DNA of 64,000 nt, taken from assembly GCF_016342405.1 (NCBI RefSeq), contig NZ_JAEINN010000013.1:62001-126000 (forward strand), read 5' to 3'. Below are positions 8,392-17,178 of this stretch, one piece after another (position 1 is the stretch's first letter; the number at the start of each line of letters is the position of its first letter). The notes below the pieces were generated by a model, which was not told the origin of the DNA, made no database searches, and saw only the letters and a list, made by a program, of their open reading frames with translations. This DNA comes from Maridesulfovibrio ferrireducens (GTDB taxonomy: Bacteria; Desulfobacterota; Desulfovibrionia; Desulfovibrionales; Desulfovibrionaceae). The position numbers and the translations under genes are program-made.

Positions 8392-10343
8392 TGAATGATC
8401 AATATGGACTCGGTGAAAACCTAAAGAAAAGTAAAATATGGTTGCTCTACTTACTCTTTATGATCGCAGTTACCCTAATAGCTATGAGCTATGCGACCCA
8501 GCATACAGCAGAACTATATGGGCATCATAAAGCTCTGGGAAATACGGTCTATAAACAATTTTACTGGCCGTGGATGATTGTAATCTGGTTTCAAAAACTT
8601 TCCTCAAGCAAAAGTTTGAATCACATTCTTGCGATCGCTCAGATTATATTTATCGGGCCGCAAGTTGTTGTACTCGGCATTGCTCAGCTCTTCACGAGAA
8701 AACCTGAAGGAATCAGCGATATTCATGGAACGGCTCACTGGGCAAGCAAAAAGGAAATCACCAAAGCAGGATTACTTCAAAACACCGGCGTTTATGTTGG
8801 CGGCTGGCAGAACAAGGAGGTTCTTCACTACCTGCGTCACGATGGTCCAGAACATATTATGGCCTTCGCCCCGACTCGGTCAGGTAAGGGTGTTGGTCTT
8901 GTTTTGCCAACTCTGCTTTCATGGGATGAGAGTTCCATTATTTTAGACATCAAGGGTGAAAACTATGCGTTAACTTCCGGATGGAGAAAAGCTCAAGGAC
9001 ATAAAGTTCTGAAATTTGATCCAACCGATGCCACCCAAAATTCTACAAGATATAATCCGTTGGCCGAAATAAGACTTGATGGACCTCATGCCATTCCCGA
9101 TGCCCAGAATGTTGCCAACATGATCGTTGACCCTGACGGTAAAGGACTCAAGGACTATTGGAATAAAGCGGCATTCGGATTTTTAGGCGGAACAATTCTT
9201 CATTGCATGATTTTATGCAGGATCAATGAAAATAGGCATGCCACTCTCAACGATCTTTCTTTGATGCTTGCTGATGAAGACAAAGAAATGACTGAACTTT
9301 TTGAAGAAATGCTGAATACAGATCATGTCACCTATCTAGACATGCTCTTTGATACTAAAATGGATGAATTAGCGGTCAAGGCTGTGAAGCAATTCATATC
9401 CTCTGCTGCCCGCGAAATGCTGAACAAAGCCGGCGCAGAACTTTCAGGGGTTGTTTCCACTGCTGTGGCCAACATGGCTCTTTACCGTGATCCCGTTGTT
9501 GCATGGGCCACTTCCGGTTGTGATTTCCGCATTTCCGATCTCATGAATTTTGAAAAACCTGTTTCACTTTATCTTGTGATCAGACCTTCAGACATCGACC
9601 GCCTTCGCCCTCTTATCCGACTTATTCTGAACATTGTCCTGCGCCGCCTCACAGAAAACATGGAATTTGAAGACGGAGCAGCAAAGGCAACATATAAGCA
9701 CCGACTGTTGCTTATGCTTGATGAATTTCCCGCTCTGGGACGCATGGAAATTTTTGAACGCGCTCTGGCCTTCATGGCAGGCTACGGAATCAAGGCCTAC
9801 ATCATTACGCAGGATCTCACCCAGCTTCAATCTGCATATGGCAAAGAAGAATCCATAATGAGTAACTGCCATATCAGAATTGCATATGCTCCAAACAAGA
9901 TTGAAACAGCGCAGGCTCTATCAAAAATGACAGGGGAAGCGACGGTCATCCAGAAAAAGACCTCACTTTCGGGAAGTAGATCAGGGCATCTTGGCAGAGC
10001 CAGTGTAAGCATTTCAGAAGTTAAACGCAGTTTGCTCACACCGGATGAATGTATGCGCCTCCCCGGTGCAGAAAAAGAAAACGGAAAAATCATTCGTCCC
10101 GGTGACATGCTCATCTTTCCAGCCGGATTTGCGCCAATCTACGGCAAGCAAATTCTTTTCTTTCTTGATCCTGAATTTCTGAAAAGGGCCAAGATTACAG
10201 CCCCTGACAAGTCAGACATTCTCGCTGAAATTGTTCCCTGCAAAGAAAAGCCTGCAAAGGCAGATACTCAAGCTAAAACCGAAGCCGACCGCAAAGAACT
10301 CGACGACCTCATTGAAGAGACAGAAGTCCATGAAGAATGCTGA
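8391..10343 (+). CDS. traG: VirD4/TraG-family type IV coupling protein
   Basis: A 650-residue conjugation coupling ATPase that brings the relaxase-DNA complex to the secretion channel. Two hydrophobic segments near residues 17-37 and 80-105 anchor it; then come Walker A (PTRSGKG, about residues 161-167), the DIKGENY motif typical of TraG, a Walker B-like LLLMLDEFPALG and ITQDLTQL motif. The size and order fit RP4 TraG. It is directly joined to the VirB10 gene (shared base) and overlaps the following zinc-finger gene by 14 bases, so it belongs to the same transfer transcript. High confidence in the family. Confidence 0.93.
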   Translation: MNDQYGLGENLKKSKIWLLYLLFMIAVTLIAMSYATQHTAELYGHHKALGNTVYKQFYWPWMIVIWFQKLSSSKSLNHILAIAQIIFIGPQVVVLGIAQLFTRKPEGISDIHGTAHWASKKEITKAGLLQNTGVYVGGWQNKEVLHYLRHDGPEHIMAFAPTRSGKGVGLVLPTLLSWDESSIILDIKGENYALTSGWRKAQGHKVLKFDPTDATQNSTRYNPLAEIRLDGPHAIPDAQNVANMIVDPDGKGLKDYWNKAAFGFLGGTILHCMILCRINENRHATLNDLSLMLADEDKEMTELFEEMLNTDHVTYLDMLFDTKMDELAVKAVKQFISSAAREMLNKAGAELSGVVSTAVANMALYRDPVVAWATSGCDFRISDLMNFEKPVSLYLVIRPSDIDRLRPLIRLILNIVLRRLTENMEFEDGAAKATYKHRLLLMLDEFPALGRMEIFERALAFMAGYGIKAYIITQDLTQLQSAYGKEESIMSNCHIRIAYAPNKIETAQALSKMTGEATVIQKKTSLSGSRSGHLGRASVSISEVKRSLLTPDECMRLPGAEKENGKIIRPGDMLIFPAGFAPIYGKQILFFLDPEFLKRAKITAPDKSDILAEIVPCKEKPAKADTQAKTEADRKELDDLIEETEVHEEC

Positions 10344-10752
10344 CATTACAAAATTACTCCCAGTGCGTTTCCCGCGTGAAGCGTGCAGGACTTGCCCTAA
10401 CTGCGCCACTTGGATGGCCAGTTACGGTTCCAGAAAAACAGGCCGCCCCGGTTGTCCGCTCTGTCATGGAGACGGACGGGTTCCGTATATGTACCTGCCC
10501 CCTGAACGAGTCTCCGGCCGGAAGCTTATCGTGATCGAGCAAGGAAACACCCCAGTGCTTATGCCTCTGTTCGGAGAGTGCAAAGAACCGGGAAAACATA
10601 GAGCTATGAAAATGGGCTCACAAGTCCGCTGCCCAGGCTGCGATGACCTTTGCGTAATGCCTGAAAATATTCAAGCCGGCGATTTGATTACAACTGACCT
10701 TAGTAAAAAAAGGAGGAGCCATGAATTTTATCCCCTCAAAGCCGCTCTCTGA
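10330..10752 (+). CDS. Small multi-CxxC zinc-binding protein
   Basis: A 140-residue protein with several zinc-type Cys pairs: a CRTCPNC cluster near the N terminus, CPLCHGDG, and CPGCDDLC near residue 105. The central CPLCHGDGR resembles a DnaJ-type zinc finger. The start at ATG 10330 is chosen because it overlaps traG by 14 bases, like neighbouring gene pairs; the frame is open upstream inside traG. No enzymatic motif is visible. Being in the transfer operon, it may bind DNA or act in protein-protein contacts of the DNA-processing complex. Function unknown. Confidence 0.65.
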   Translation: MKNADITKLLPVRFPREACRTCPNCATWMASYGSRKTGRPGCPLCHGDGRVPYMYLPPERVSGRKLIVIEQGNTPVLMPLFGECKEPGKHRAMKMGSQVRCPGCDDLCVMPENIQAGDLITTDLSKKRRSHEFYPLKAAL

Positions 10753-11116
10753 TCTGGCAAAAACACCTCTGAAAATTTATCTGGCATGCCCGTACACACA
10801 TCCTGATCCGGAAGTACGAACGAGCCGCTATGAAGCTGTAAATATTGCCGCTGCAAAAATCATTGTCGCTGGTCATATCGTTTATTCCCCTATCTCACAT
10901 TCACACGGAATCACGAATACAGGATTGCCCATGGACTGGACTTTCTGGAAACGCATTGATCAGGAATTTATACGCTGGGCAGATCAGGTGTGGGTTCTTA
11001 AACTCGAAGGTTGGGAACAATCGCACGGGATTGGGGCTGAACTTGAATTAGCCGCAAATGAATTCAAGGTAGTCAGATTTGTTTCTCCAGAACATTGCAA
11101 CGTATCCTCTTTCTAA
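10721..11116 (+). CDS. DUF1937-like protein (nucleoside deoxyribosyltransferase fold)
   Basis: A 131-residue protein with the features of the DUF1937 family: IYLACPYTHPDPEVRTSRYE near the N terminus, a VYSPISHSHG motif, MDWTFWKRIDQEFIRWAD and a C-terminal LELAANEFK. This fold is related to nucleoside 2-deoxyribosyltransferases, and the family is common on phages and plasmids, but a reaction is not established for it. AGGAGG at 10711-10716 lies just ahead of the ATG. It overlaps the preceding zinc-finger gene by 32 bases in another frame. A role in nucleotide modification or counter-defence is only a guess. Confidence 0.7.
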   Translation: MNFIPSKPLSDLAKTPLKIYLACPYTHPDPEVRTSRYEAVNIAAAKIIVAGHIVYSPISHSHGITNTGLPMDWTFWKRIDQEFIRWADQVWVLKLEGWEQSHGIGAELELAANEFKVVRFVSPEHCNVSSF

Positions 11117-11132
11117 GGAATCAGGTTCTGAC

Positions 11133-12770
11133 ATGACTTCAACGGCACGGGAATACTACCCACCAAATGGTTCTGATACCAATGGTGATCGACATCAGAA
11201 ACATGCTGATACCGATCACCTGAAAAAGCTTATGCGCCGTGACATAGCCGCTTTTTACAATGGGCTCTCCGGAACTGGCAGAAGAATACTTGCCGCCCTT
11301 ATTAAGTCTGCTCCGGCAATGGATGCACCGTATTCTATTGTCATTTCCAGCCTTCAATATGCGGCAAGATGCAGTAAATTAAGCGTGCTAAGAACCTTTC
11401 CTAAAGGTGAAGAAGCAGGACTTTTCTGTAGAGAAATAAACAGCTCTGGACGCAGGCACGGGACAGTAATCACTCTTTATAAAGAACGCTGCGAGTACTT
11501 CATTAGCCTGTTCAAACATGAATACGGCCTGCTCGCTGATACCGATCATGATTGGTATCAGGGGCAAAATGTTACCAAAGGTGATCGGTATCAACCTAAC
11601 TTTAGTAACAGCCAGAAACATAGCTCTAAAAGTAAAGGTTCCGCACTGGCTATATTGAATTATTCTGACAGAATTGATGCTCTGTTTTCCCGTCTATCCG
11701 ATCAGGGTAAACGAGTGTTTGGTATCATCTGCTCATACTCAAAAGAAGCGGCGCAAGACGAAATAGGTCTTGTAATTCAGGCAATTGCCAGAGATGCCGC
11801 TTGCAGTGAAGTCACTGCTCGCAGGGTTATTAAACACGGCCATGAAGCTGGAATTTATTCTAAAAGAGTCCACGAACGCGGCCCGCGCTTTGGTATCATT
11901 CTGCAATTAAATAATGAGCCTATTGCACGCATTCAGGAGCTTTTAAAATCCTACCCACCACATTTTGATACCAATGCTGATCGGTATCAAACAGGTGTTA
12001 CCAATCATGACCGGTATCATGATCGCAATGATACCAATCTTGATACCAAAGGTGATCGGTATCATGTTACCAATGCTGATTCATTAGCAAAACAGCCCGT
12101 TATCCCTTGTATTTCAAGCCTTAACACAAATCAGAATCACTCTTTTGATACCAAAGGTGATCGGTATCAAAATCCACCCTTCTTAGATAGACAGATAAAA
12201 AATCTATCTAGTTCTGAAGAATCTGAAGAGGAAAAATGGACGCGCCGGTTGTTATCAATCAGCCGCGATGATTTTCAAATCCTCTGGCCAAGACTGCACA
12301 GTGAAAGATTCGGTCCGGATCAGATCCGCCAGATCGTCGAACACCGGCTTTCTTTCGGTGAAACAATCCTCGACATCGAAGAATCTCTGCACGCAGCGCA
12401 CTGGGAACTTGAAAAGGGAACCTTCCCTGAAGCCCGTAAAGGAATCTGCAACTATCTATTCGCAACCCTGAAATCAAAAGGAACATGGCGCAGGCCTGTT
12501 GGATTTTTAACCCCGAATGAACAAGCTCTTGCAAATGCAAAGAAAGCCGATAACACCCGCGCTGAACTGAAAAATATTGAAAAGCAGAAAATTGAAAAGG
12601 CCGAACAAGATATACAAAATCAGGATTTTGAAAGCTGGCTTAACTCGCTGGATGATTCGGAAATTGAATCCATTGACTCAAAGTGCCCCCTGAATACCAA
12701 CAGTGAAACGGCTAAACGCAGTTGGCGTAAGACTTACTGGACCAAGAATGTTCAAAAGGTCGCAGCGTGA
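11133..12770 (+). CDS. Replication-initiator-like protein with iteron-like repeats in its gene
   Basis: A 545-residue protein (ATG 11133; a TTG at 11079 in the same frame is a longer alternative). Two similar helical modules are seen: residues about 30-130 (RRILAALIKSA...YSIVISSLQYAARCSKLSVLR) and 180-270 (RVFGIICSYSKEA...IARDAACSEVTARRVIKHG), each like a winged-helix/helix-turn-helix unit followed by a beta hairpin ending in TVITLY or FGIILQL. Between and after them lie low-complexity linkers made of repeated DTxxDRYQ peptides, encoded by a 24-bp palindromic DNA repeat. The C-terminal third is helical and acidic. This resembles replication initiators of the lambda O kind, which carry their own origin inside the gene; that role is inference. 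Confidence 0.6.
   Translation: MTSTAREYYPPNGSDTNGDRHQKHADTDHLKKLMRRDIAAFYNGLSGTGRRILAALIKSAPAMDAPYSIVISSLQYAARCSKLSVLRTFPKGEEAGLFCREINSSGRRHGTVITLYKERCEYFISLFKHEYGLLADTDHDWYQGQNVTKGDRYQPNFSNSQKHSSKSKGSALAILNYSDRIDALFSRLSDQGKRVFGIICSYSKEAAQDEIGLVIQAIARDAACSEVTARRVIKHGHEAGIYSKRVHERGPRFGIILQLNNEPIARIQELLKSYPPHFDTNADRYQTGVTNHDRYHDRNDTNLDTKGDRYHVTNADSLAKQPVIPCISSLNTNQNHSFDTKGDRYQNPPFLDRQIKNLSSSEESEEEKWTRRLLSISRDDFQILWPRLHSERFGPDQIRQIVEHRLSFGETILDIEESLHAAHWELEKGTFPEARKGICNYLFATLKSKGTWRRPVGFLTPNEQALANAKKADNTRAELKNIEKQKIEKAEQDIQNQDFESWLNSLDDSEIESIDSKCPLNTNSETAKRSWRKTYWTKNVQKVAA
11174..12169 (+). repeat. Array of seven 24-bp palindromic iteron-like repeats
   Basis: Seven near-identical 24-bp units with arms TGATACC (or TGTTACC) and GGTATCA around a variable 10-bp centre usually ending GTGATC. 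Starts: 11174, 11537, 11570, 11966, 11996, 12041, 12146. Partial units are at 11207, 12029 and 12065. All spacings are multiples of three, so each unit encodes DTxxDRYQ in the same frame of the host gene. Third codon positions are nearly invariant (GAT, ACC, CGG, TAT), which suggests selection on the DNA or recent duplication. Iterons or operators are the leading explanation. Confidence 0.8.
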
Positions 12771-13291
12771 AAAATCTCGTCCTGACTCTTTTCTTCTGCC
12801 ATAGCGTGGCAATCATTTTTCTCATTCACGAGGTTGGCTACCGCGTCAATTTCACTGAATCCATGCCCTGTGGTATTTATCAAATTGTTCCTGGCAAGCC
12901 TGCAAAAGGTAATCTGGTTACTTTCAGCCTCAGTGAAGACAATCCATATTTTCAAATTTCGCTTGATCGTAAATATTTAGGGCTAAACACAAACAGTCCT
13001 CTCCTAAAAATCCTGACTGGAACCACAGGCGACAATATAAAAATTTCAAGCACAGGCGTGTCTGTGAATGACATGTTGCTCCCACGCAGCAGACAGAAAC
13101 GATCTGACAACTACGGAAGACAACTTCCAGCCCTACTTCATTCGACAATTATCCCCACTGCAAAAGGTCTAGTCATGTCCACTCATAACGAAAACAGCTT
13201 CGACGGCCGTTACTTCGGACTGGTGGACGTGAACCAAATGCAGAGGGTCATTCCCGTTTTAACCCTTAAAGAAGGAAAGTCTCATGACTAG
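12767..13291 (+). CDS. traF: TraF-type conjugation signal peptidase (S26 family), first copy
   Basis: A 174-residue membrane-anchored protease with one N-terminal hydrophobic segment (residues 3-22). The serine nucleophile lies in TESMPCGIY near residue 31 and the general-base lysine in LLKILTGTTGD near residue 82; the closing box SFDGRYFGLVDV is typical of S26C/TraF proteins. In RP4, TraF trims and cyclises the pilin TrbC. It overlaps the end of the initiator-like gene by four bases (ATGA-type) and the second TraF by eight. Its substrate would be the conjugative pilin encoded outside the window. Confidence 0.85.
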   Translation: MKNLVLTLFFCHSVAIIFLIHEVGYRVNFTESMPCGIYQIVPGKPAKGNLVTFSLSEDNPYFQISLDRKYLGLNTNSPLLKILTGTTGDNIKISSTGVSVNDMLLPRSRQKRSDNYGRQLPALLHSTIIPTAKGLVMSTHNENSFDGRYFGLVDVNQMQRVIPVLTLKEGKSHD

Positions 13292-13901
13292 ATCACCCAG
13301 CTTTATCGAAAAACTTAAAGCACACTTTGCTGATTTTAATGAAAACAGAAAATTTATGAAAGAATTCAGAAAAGAAAACAGAAAAAAAAGATGGAAAGAA
13401 AATCCCATCGATTTTTTGCAAGACTACTTATTCATTGCTTTTTGCCTTGGAGCCCTTCTCACCATACTTTTTATAGCATGCGGCTTCAGGTTATCCCTCT
13501 ATGATTCTATACCGAGAGGAATATATAAAATTTCCTCCGAAACACCCAAAAAAGGCGATGCTGTTTTAGTCTCATTATGCCGATGTAATGACTATTACCC
13601 TTTACATGACAGAGCCTATACACAAGGAAATTTCGTTCGATATTTTGCAGCTCATGCTGGTGATAATATTAGCATTTCAAACGAAGGAATTAGTATAAAT
13701 TCAAAATTATGGGCGAACTCAAAAATCAATAAAAAAGATTCTCACAATCGCGAGATGTTTTCTCTCTTACATTCTGGAACAATTCCCAAAGGTAAAGCTC
13801 TTCTCCTTGCCAAAGACTATGAGAGTTCATTTGATTCTAGATTTTTTGGCTTAGTTCCTATTCATATTCTTCAAAAATTCATTCCTATTTTCACCTTTTA
13901 A
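13284..13901 (+). CDS. TraF-like paralogue with Arg in place of the catalytic Lys
   Basis: A 205-residue second member of the S26/TraF family, with a longer basic cytoplasmic N terminus (about 45 residues, rich in Lys/Glu) before a membrane segment FLQDYLFIAFCLGALLTILF. It keeps the serine box YDSIPRGIY and the closing box SFDSRFFGLVPI. In the lysine box the first copy reads LLKILTGTTGDNIKIS, while this one reads FVRYFAAHAGDNISIS, so the aligned Lys is Arg. S26 peptidases use a Ser/Lys dyad, so this copy may be inactive or act as a partner or regulator of the first. It is translationally coupled to that gene. Confidence 0.8.
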   Translation: MTRSPSFIEKLKAHFADFNENRKFMKEFRKENRKKRWKENPIDFLQDYLFIAFCLGALLTILFIACGFRLSLYDSIPRGIYKISSETPKKGDAVLVSLCRCNDYYPLHDRAYTQGNFVRYFAAHAGDNISISNEGISINSKLWANSKINKKDSHNREMFSLLHSGTIPKGKALLLAKDYESSFDSRFFGLVPIHILQKFIPIFTF

Positions 13902-13920
13902 TCAGGAGGAGAAACCTATC

Positions 13921-14088
13921 ATGGAATACTCCTGCCCGAAATGTGGACGCAAATTAGCCCACTTATCGCCAACCAATGAAAAAGAATCCCGCTGGATTTG
14001 CGACAGCTATCCGGCTTGTGAATACTGGACATCAACACCGGAAGATAAAGTTGATGACTTCACTGATGTCGCACAAACAAAGGAATAA
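13921..14088 (+). CDS. 55-residue zinc-ribbon protein
   Basis: A small reading frame with a strong ribosome site (AGGAGGAG at 13903-13910) that encodes 55 residues. It starts MEYSCPKCGRKL and continues with RWICDSYPACEYW, giving two Cys pairs spaced like the topoisomerase C-terminal zinc ribbon (CxxC then CxxxPxC). It lies immediately upstream of the topoisomerase III gene, which carries the same kind of ribbon, so it probably works with single-stranded DNA in the same process. An acidic tail follows. The stop is two bases from the topoisomerase start. Confidence 0.75.
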   Translation: MEYSCPKCGRKLAHLSPTNEKESRWICDSYPACEYWTSTPEDKVDDFTDVAQTKE

Positions 14089-14090
14089 TT

Positions 14091-16271
14091 ATGCGCTTAT
14101 TTATCGCAGAAAAAAAAGATGTAGCTGAGGCAATCTCGATAGCTTTAGGTGGTCCGTCAAGACCTTCCGAAGCTTCATTTTTTGTAAATGGAGATCATAT
14201 CACTTGGTTATGGGGCCATGTTCTCCGATTAACTGACCCGGAAGAACATAACGAACAGTTCAAAAAATGGTCCCTCAGAGTGCTGCCAATGGACTGGCCT
14301 ATCAGCTATGCGCCGGAAGACAGACATATCGGGCACCTCAAAAAAGTAATTGAACTGGCCACCCAAGCCACTGAACTGGTCAACGCAGGTGATCCTGATC
14401 CTGAAGGTCAGAGGCTGGTTGATGAAGTCATCGAGTACGCAGGACTTGAAGGGAAACCAATTAAAAGAATTCTGATTAATGACAACAACGGCCCTGCAAT
14501 TCTCAAGGCTATTGAGAACATTGAGGACAACGAAAAATACAGAGGGCTGTCCATGTCAGCATTGGCGCGAGCAGTGTGCGACCAGCGTTATGGATATAAC
14601 CTCACGCGCTGCTATACCCTCAAGGCTCGTGAAAAAGGTTATGACGGAGTACTTTCTGTAGGACGTGTTCAGACTCCCATCCTTGGACTTGTGGTAGCGC
14701 GTGATCGTGCTCATGATGCACATCAAAAACAAGCCTTTCACAATATTAAAGCCCAGATTGAAATGCAGGACAGTAGCAGCATGTCCATAACGGCTGATTA
14801 TTTGCCGACAGAAAGTGACCCTGTAGATGAAAAAGGCCGTATCATTGATAGCGTCTTTGCCAGAAAAATTGTGAATGACATTCAAGGTCAGCCCGTTTCA
14901 ATCTTGTCTGTAGAGTCAGTTAATCGTAAAAACGAACCGCCTCAGCCATATAATTTGCTGGCTCTCCAAGCTGATGCAGCAGGACTATGGAACTATAAGC
15001 CTAAAAAAGTCCTTGAAATCACACAAAGGCTTCGCGATCGCTACAAGGCTATCACATACAATCGCAGTGACTGCCGTTTCTTAAATGACGAACGGCATTC
15101 TGAAGCTCCCGGCTTACTGAAAGCTCTTTCATCCGCGTTTGGAGAAATGGCGGAATACGCTAATCCAAATATAAAAAGTAAAGCTTTCAATTCAAAAAAA
15201 GTCGGAGCGCATCACGCCATCATTCCCACAATGAACGTGCCGAACCTTAAGAAGTTATCCGAAGATGAGCGCCGAATTTATGAACTGATAACAAAACTCT
15301 ATATTGCCCAATTTTATCCTCCGGCAGAATTTACAACTACAAAAACACAACTGGAAATCGCCGGTCATAACTTTCTAGCTGAAGGTAGATTCAACACATC
15401 TTCAGGCTGGCGAGTTTTAAATGAGGCAGACCTCAAAGATTTTGAAAAGGCTGAAAAACAACAAGAACTGCATAAACTGCAAAAATCTGATTCCGGCATA
15501 GTAGAATATGCTGAAAGCATAAAAACTTTCACCAAACCGCCGGCACTCTATTCCATGAAAACCTTGCTTAAGGATCTGACCGGAGTGGCCAAGTATGTGA
15601 CTGACCCTGAAATCAAAAAACTGCTCTTAGACAAGGACAGCGACAAACAGGAGGAAGCCGGCGGAATCGGAACACCGGCCACAAGGGATTCACACATAGA
15701 CACCCTTTTTAAACGCTCTTTTCTCGCAGAGAAAGGCAAGCATATCATCAGCACCGACATCGGACGTAGCTTCCATGATGCGCTGCCCGGTTTCGCAGTC
15801 AAGCCGGACATGACCGCCCTCTGGCATGAAAAACAAAAAATGATTGAAGCCGGAAAGCTGGACTACAAAGAACTGATTGCTGAAGTAGACAAATCCGTTG
15901 CTGTCGAGATTGAGCGCGTTCTGAAAAACGGTCTAAACCTCGACATTAAAAGCGATGCAATCCAATGCCCCAAATGCAAGAAAGGAATCCTTAAACTCAG
16001 AAAAGGCCCAAAAGGAAAATTCTGGGGTTGCTCTGCCTATCCGGAATGCAATGCAATTGTTCAAGACAAATCCGGCAAACCCAACATCACAGCTAAGCCT
16101 GCTAAAAAATTTACCGCATCATCAGAGCACTTTTGCCCGGACTGCGGCAAAGGGCTCGTGCGGCATCCGGCAAAAAAACAAGGAATATTCTGGTGGGGAT
16201 GCAGTGGTTATCCTGGATGTAAATTCATGGCTTATGATGAAGACCACAAACCAAAACTGGAGAAGAAGTAA
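14091..16271 (+). CDS. topB: DNA topoisomerase III, TraE type
   Basis: A 726-residue type IA topoisomerase that passes single strands to unlink DNA. The Toprim domain begins at the N terminus (MRLFIAEKKDVAEAIS, with DPDPEGQRL holding the acidic metal ligands). The active-site tyrosine is Y323 in ITYNRSDCRFL, and the SVGRVQTPILGL motif is present. The C terminus has two zinc ribbons, CPKCKKG...CSAYPEC and CPDCGKG...CSGYPGC. Conjugative plasmids such as RP4 encode a TraE protein of this kind. It is in line with the TraF genes and overlaps the next start by one base. Confidence 0.93.
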   Translation: MRLFIAEKKDVAEAISIALGGPSRPSEASFFVNGDHITWLWGHVLRLTDPEEHNEQFKKWSLRVLPMDWPISYAPEDRHIGHLKKVIELATQATELVNAGDPDPEGQRLVDEVIEYAGLEGKPIKRILINDNNGPAILKAIENIEDNEKYRGLSMSALARAVCDQRYGYNLTRCYTLKAREKGYDGVLSVGRVQTPILGLVVARDRAHDAHQKQAFHNIKAQIEMQDSSSMSITADYLPTESDPVDEKGRIIDSVFARKIVNDIQGQPVSILSVESVNRKNEPPQPYNLLALQADAAGLWNYKPKKVLEITQRLRDRYKAITYNRSDCRFLNDERHSEAPGLLKALSSAFGEMAEYANPNIKSKAFNSKKVGAHHAIIPTMNVPNLKKLSEDERRIYELITKLYIAQFYPPAEFTTTKTQLEIAGHNFLAEGRFNTSSGWRVLNEADLKDFEKAEKQQELHKLQKSDSGIVEYAESIKTFTKPPALYSMKTLLKDLTGVAKYVTDPEIKKLLLDKDSDKQEEAGGIGTPATRDSHIDTLFKRSFLAEKGKHIISTDIGRSFHDALPGFAVKPDMTALWHEKQKMIEAGKLDYKELIAEVDKSVAVEIERVLKNGLNLDIKSDAIQCPKCKKGILKLRKGPKGKFWGCSAYPECNAIVQDKSGKPNITAKPAKKFTASSEHFCPDCGKGLVRHPAKKQGIFWWGCSGYPGCKFMAYDEDHKPKLEKK

Positions 16272-16942
16272 TGCCAATTAACTTAGAATTACGTGAATGT
16301 CCTTGGTGCGGAGCTCACGACAAAAGATTTCTTCACAATCATCACGCACAGTCTACCGTAAGTTATCATCATCGGGATCATTATTATATCCAATGCCTAA
16401 ACTGCCATGCCCAGGGACCGGCGGGGAATACCGCTGCAGAAGCTGTTGAACTCTGGCACACCCTGAAAAGAGGAAAAGAAAAAAGTTATCTACAAGAATT
16501 TATACAAGTTGCACACTTCGTGTTGGAACTGTTGGATGATGAGCTATATGACTTTAATGTTCATATATTAGAGCCTCGCACTTCGCCTTCTAAAACTCCC
16601 GAAATAACCAAGTTGTTAGAGACGTATTATACACTTGAAGAAAAATTATGGGATAATTTACCTGATCGAAGCAAAGCTGAGGAAGATGCTCAAACAACTC
16701 GCAGGTGGCTTTGCTACCTCATTGATCAACGTTTTTCAGGTGAATTTTCAGATCAGTATCCAACTTTCCCTCAAACATGGGAACAACATTTACCCAGAAC
16801 CCCTGAACTATTGGAGTTACTACAGCAAGCAGCACTAAAACTTAGTATGAACAACCAACAGTCCTTACTTACTACCCAAATAGACGAAGTTTTGGACAAA
16901 TATGAGAACGCGAGAAAGAAAATTAAAAACAAAACCCTCTAA
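16271..16942 (+). CDS. Lar-like zinc-ribbon protein, possible restriction alleviation
   Basis: A 223-residue protein. The N-terminal 60 residues match the Lar/restriction-alleviation zinc-ribbon pattern: LRECPWCG, then a His-rich stretch, YYIQCLNCHAQGPAG and the typical NTAAEAVELWHTL helix. The remaining 160 residues are helical and not recognised. Lar of the Rac prophage lowers restriction by modulating the host type I system, and many phage and plasmid proteins carry only this ribbon. The gene lies between topB (one-base overlap) and the acidic small gene. An early-transfer protective role is plausible but inferred. Confidence 0.6.
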   Translation: MPINLELRECPWCGAHDKRFLHNHHAQSTVSYHHRDHYYIQCLNCHAQGPAGNTAAEAVELWHTLKRGKEKSYLQEFIQVAHFVLELLDDELYDFNVHILEPRTSPSKTPEITKLLETYYTLEEKLWDNLPDRSKAEEDAQTTRRWLCYLIDQRFSGEFSDQYPTFPQTWEQHLPRTPELLELLQQAALKLSMNNQQSLLTTQIDEVLDKYENARKKIKNKTL

Positions 16943-16958
16943 CCACGGAGTAAAAAAC

Positions 16959-17174
16959 ATGTCCGACAAAGACGAAATCAAAAAACGTCTAGACGAACAA
17001 GCGCAGCAAATCGACAGGGATTTAACTGAAAATCCCGGTGCAGCGCTTGAAGTTGACCCGGAGCTTGCGGAACACATGGGAGCCTTTGAGGAAGACGCGA
17101 TTTCCCTTGAAGAAGCCGAAGACGCTTCCTTTGATCCGTTTGACGCTGAAGAAGACCCTGAACCGGAGGAATGA
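16959..17174 (+). CDS. Small acidic protein upstream of the primase
   Basis: A 71-residue, strongly acidic protein (Asp and Glu make up most of the second half; the tail is FDAEEDPEPEE). The N-terminal half is a short amphipathic helix DEIKKRLDEQAQQIDRDL. ATG 16959 follows CGGAG at 16946-16950. It is four bases from the primase gene. The charge suggests a DNA mimic or a partner that binds a basic protein; anti-restriction DNA mimics of the ArdA/Ocr type are acidic too, but I see no sequence match. Function unknown. Confidence 0.6.
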   Translation: MSDKDEIKKRLDEQAQQIDRDLTENPGAALEVDPELAEHMGAFEEDAISLEEAEDASFDPFDAEEDPEPEE

Positions 17175-17178
17175 TGCC

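Noticed and set aside
9569-9872. Antisense frames inside traG and other large genes
   Set aside because: They lie wholly within well-supported genes, lack ribosome sites and resemble no family; treated as chance.
11174-12169. Short palindromic repeats as a CRISPR array
   Set aside because: Spacing is irregular, units are in frame within a long gene, and no cas gene is present.
17038-17178. Longer start for the primase gene
   Set aside because: The extension overlaps the acidic gene in another frame and lacks a ribosome site; ATG 17179 has GGAGG and a family-like start.
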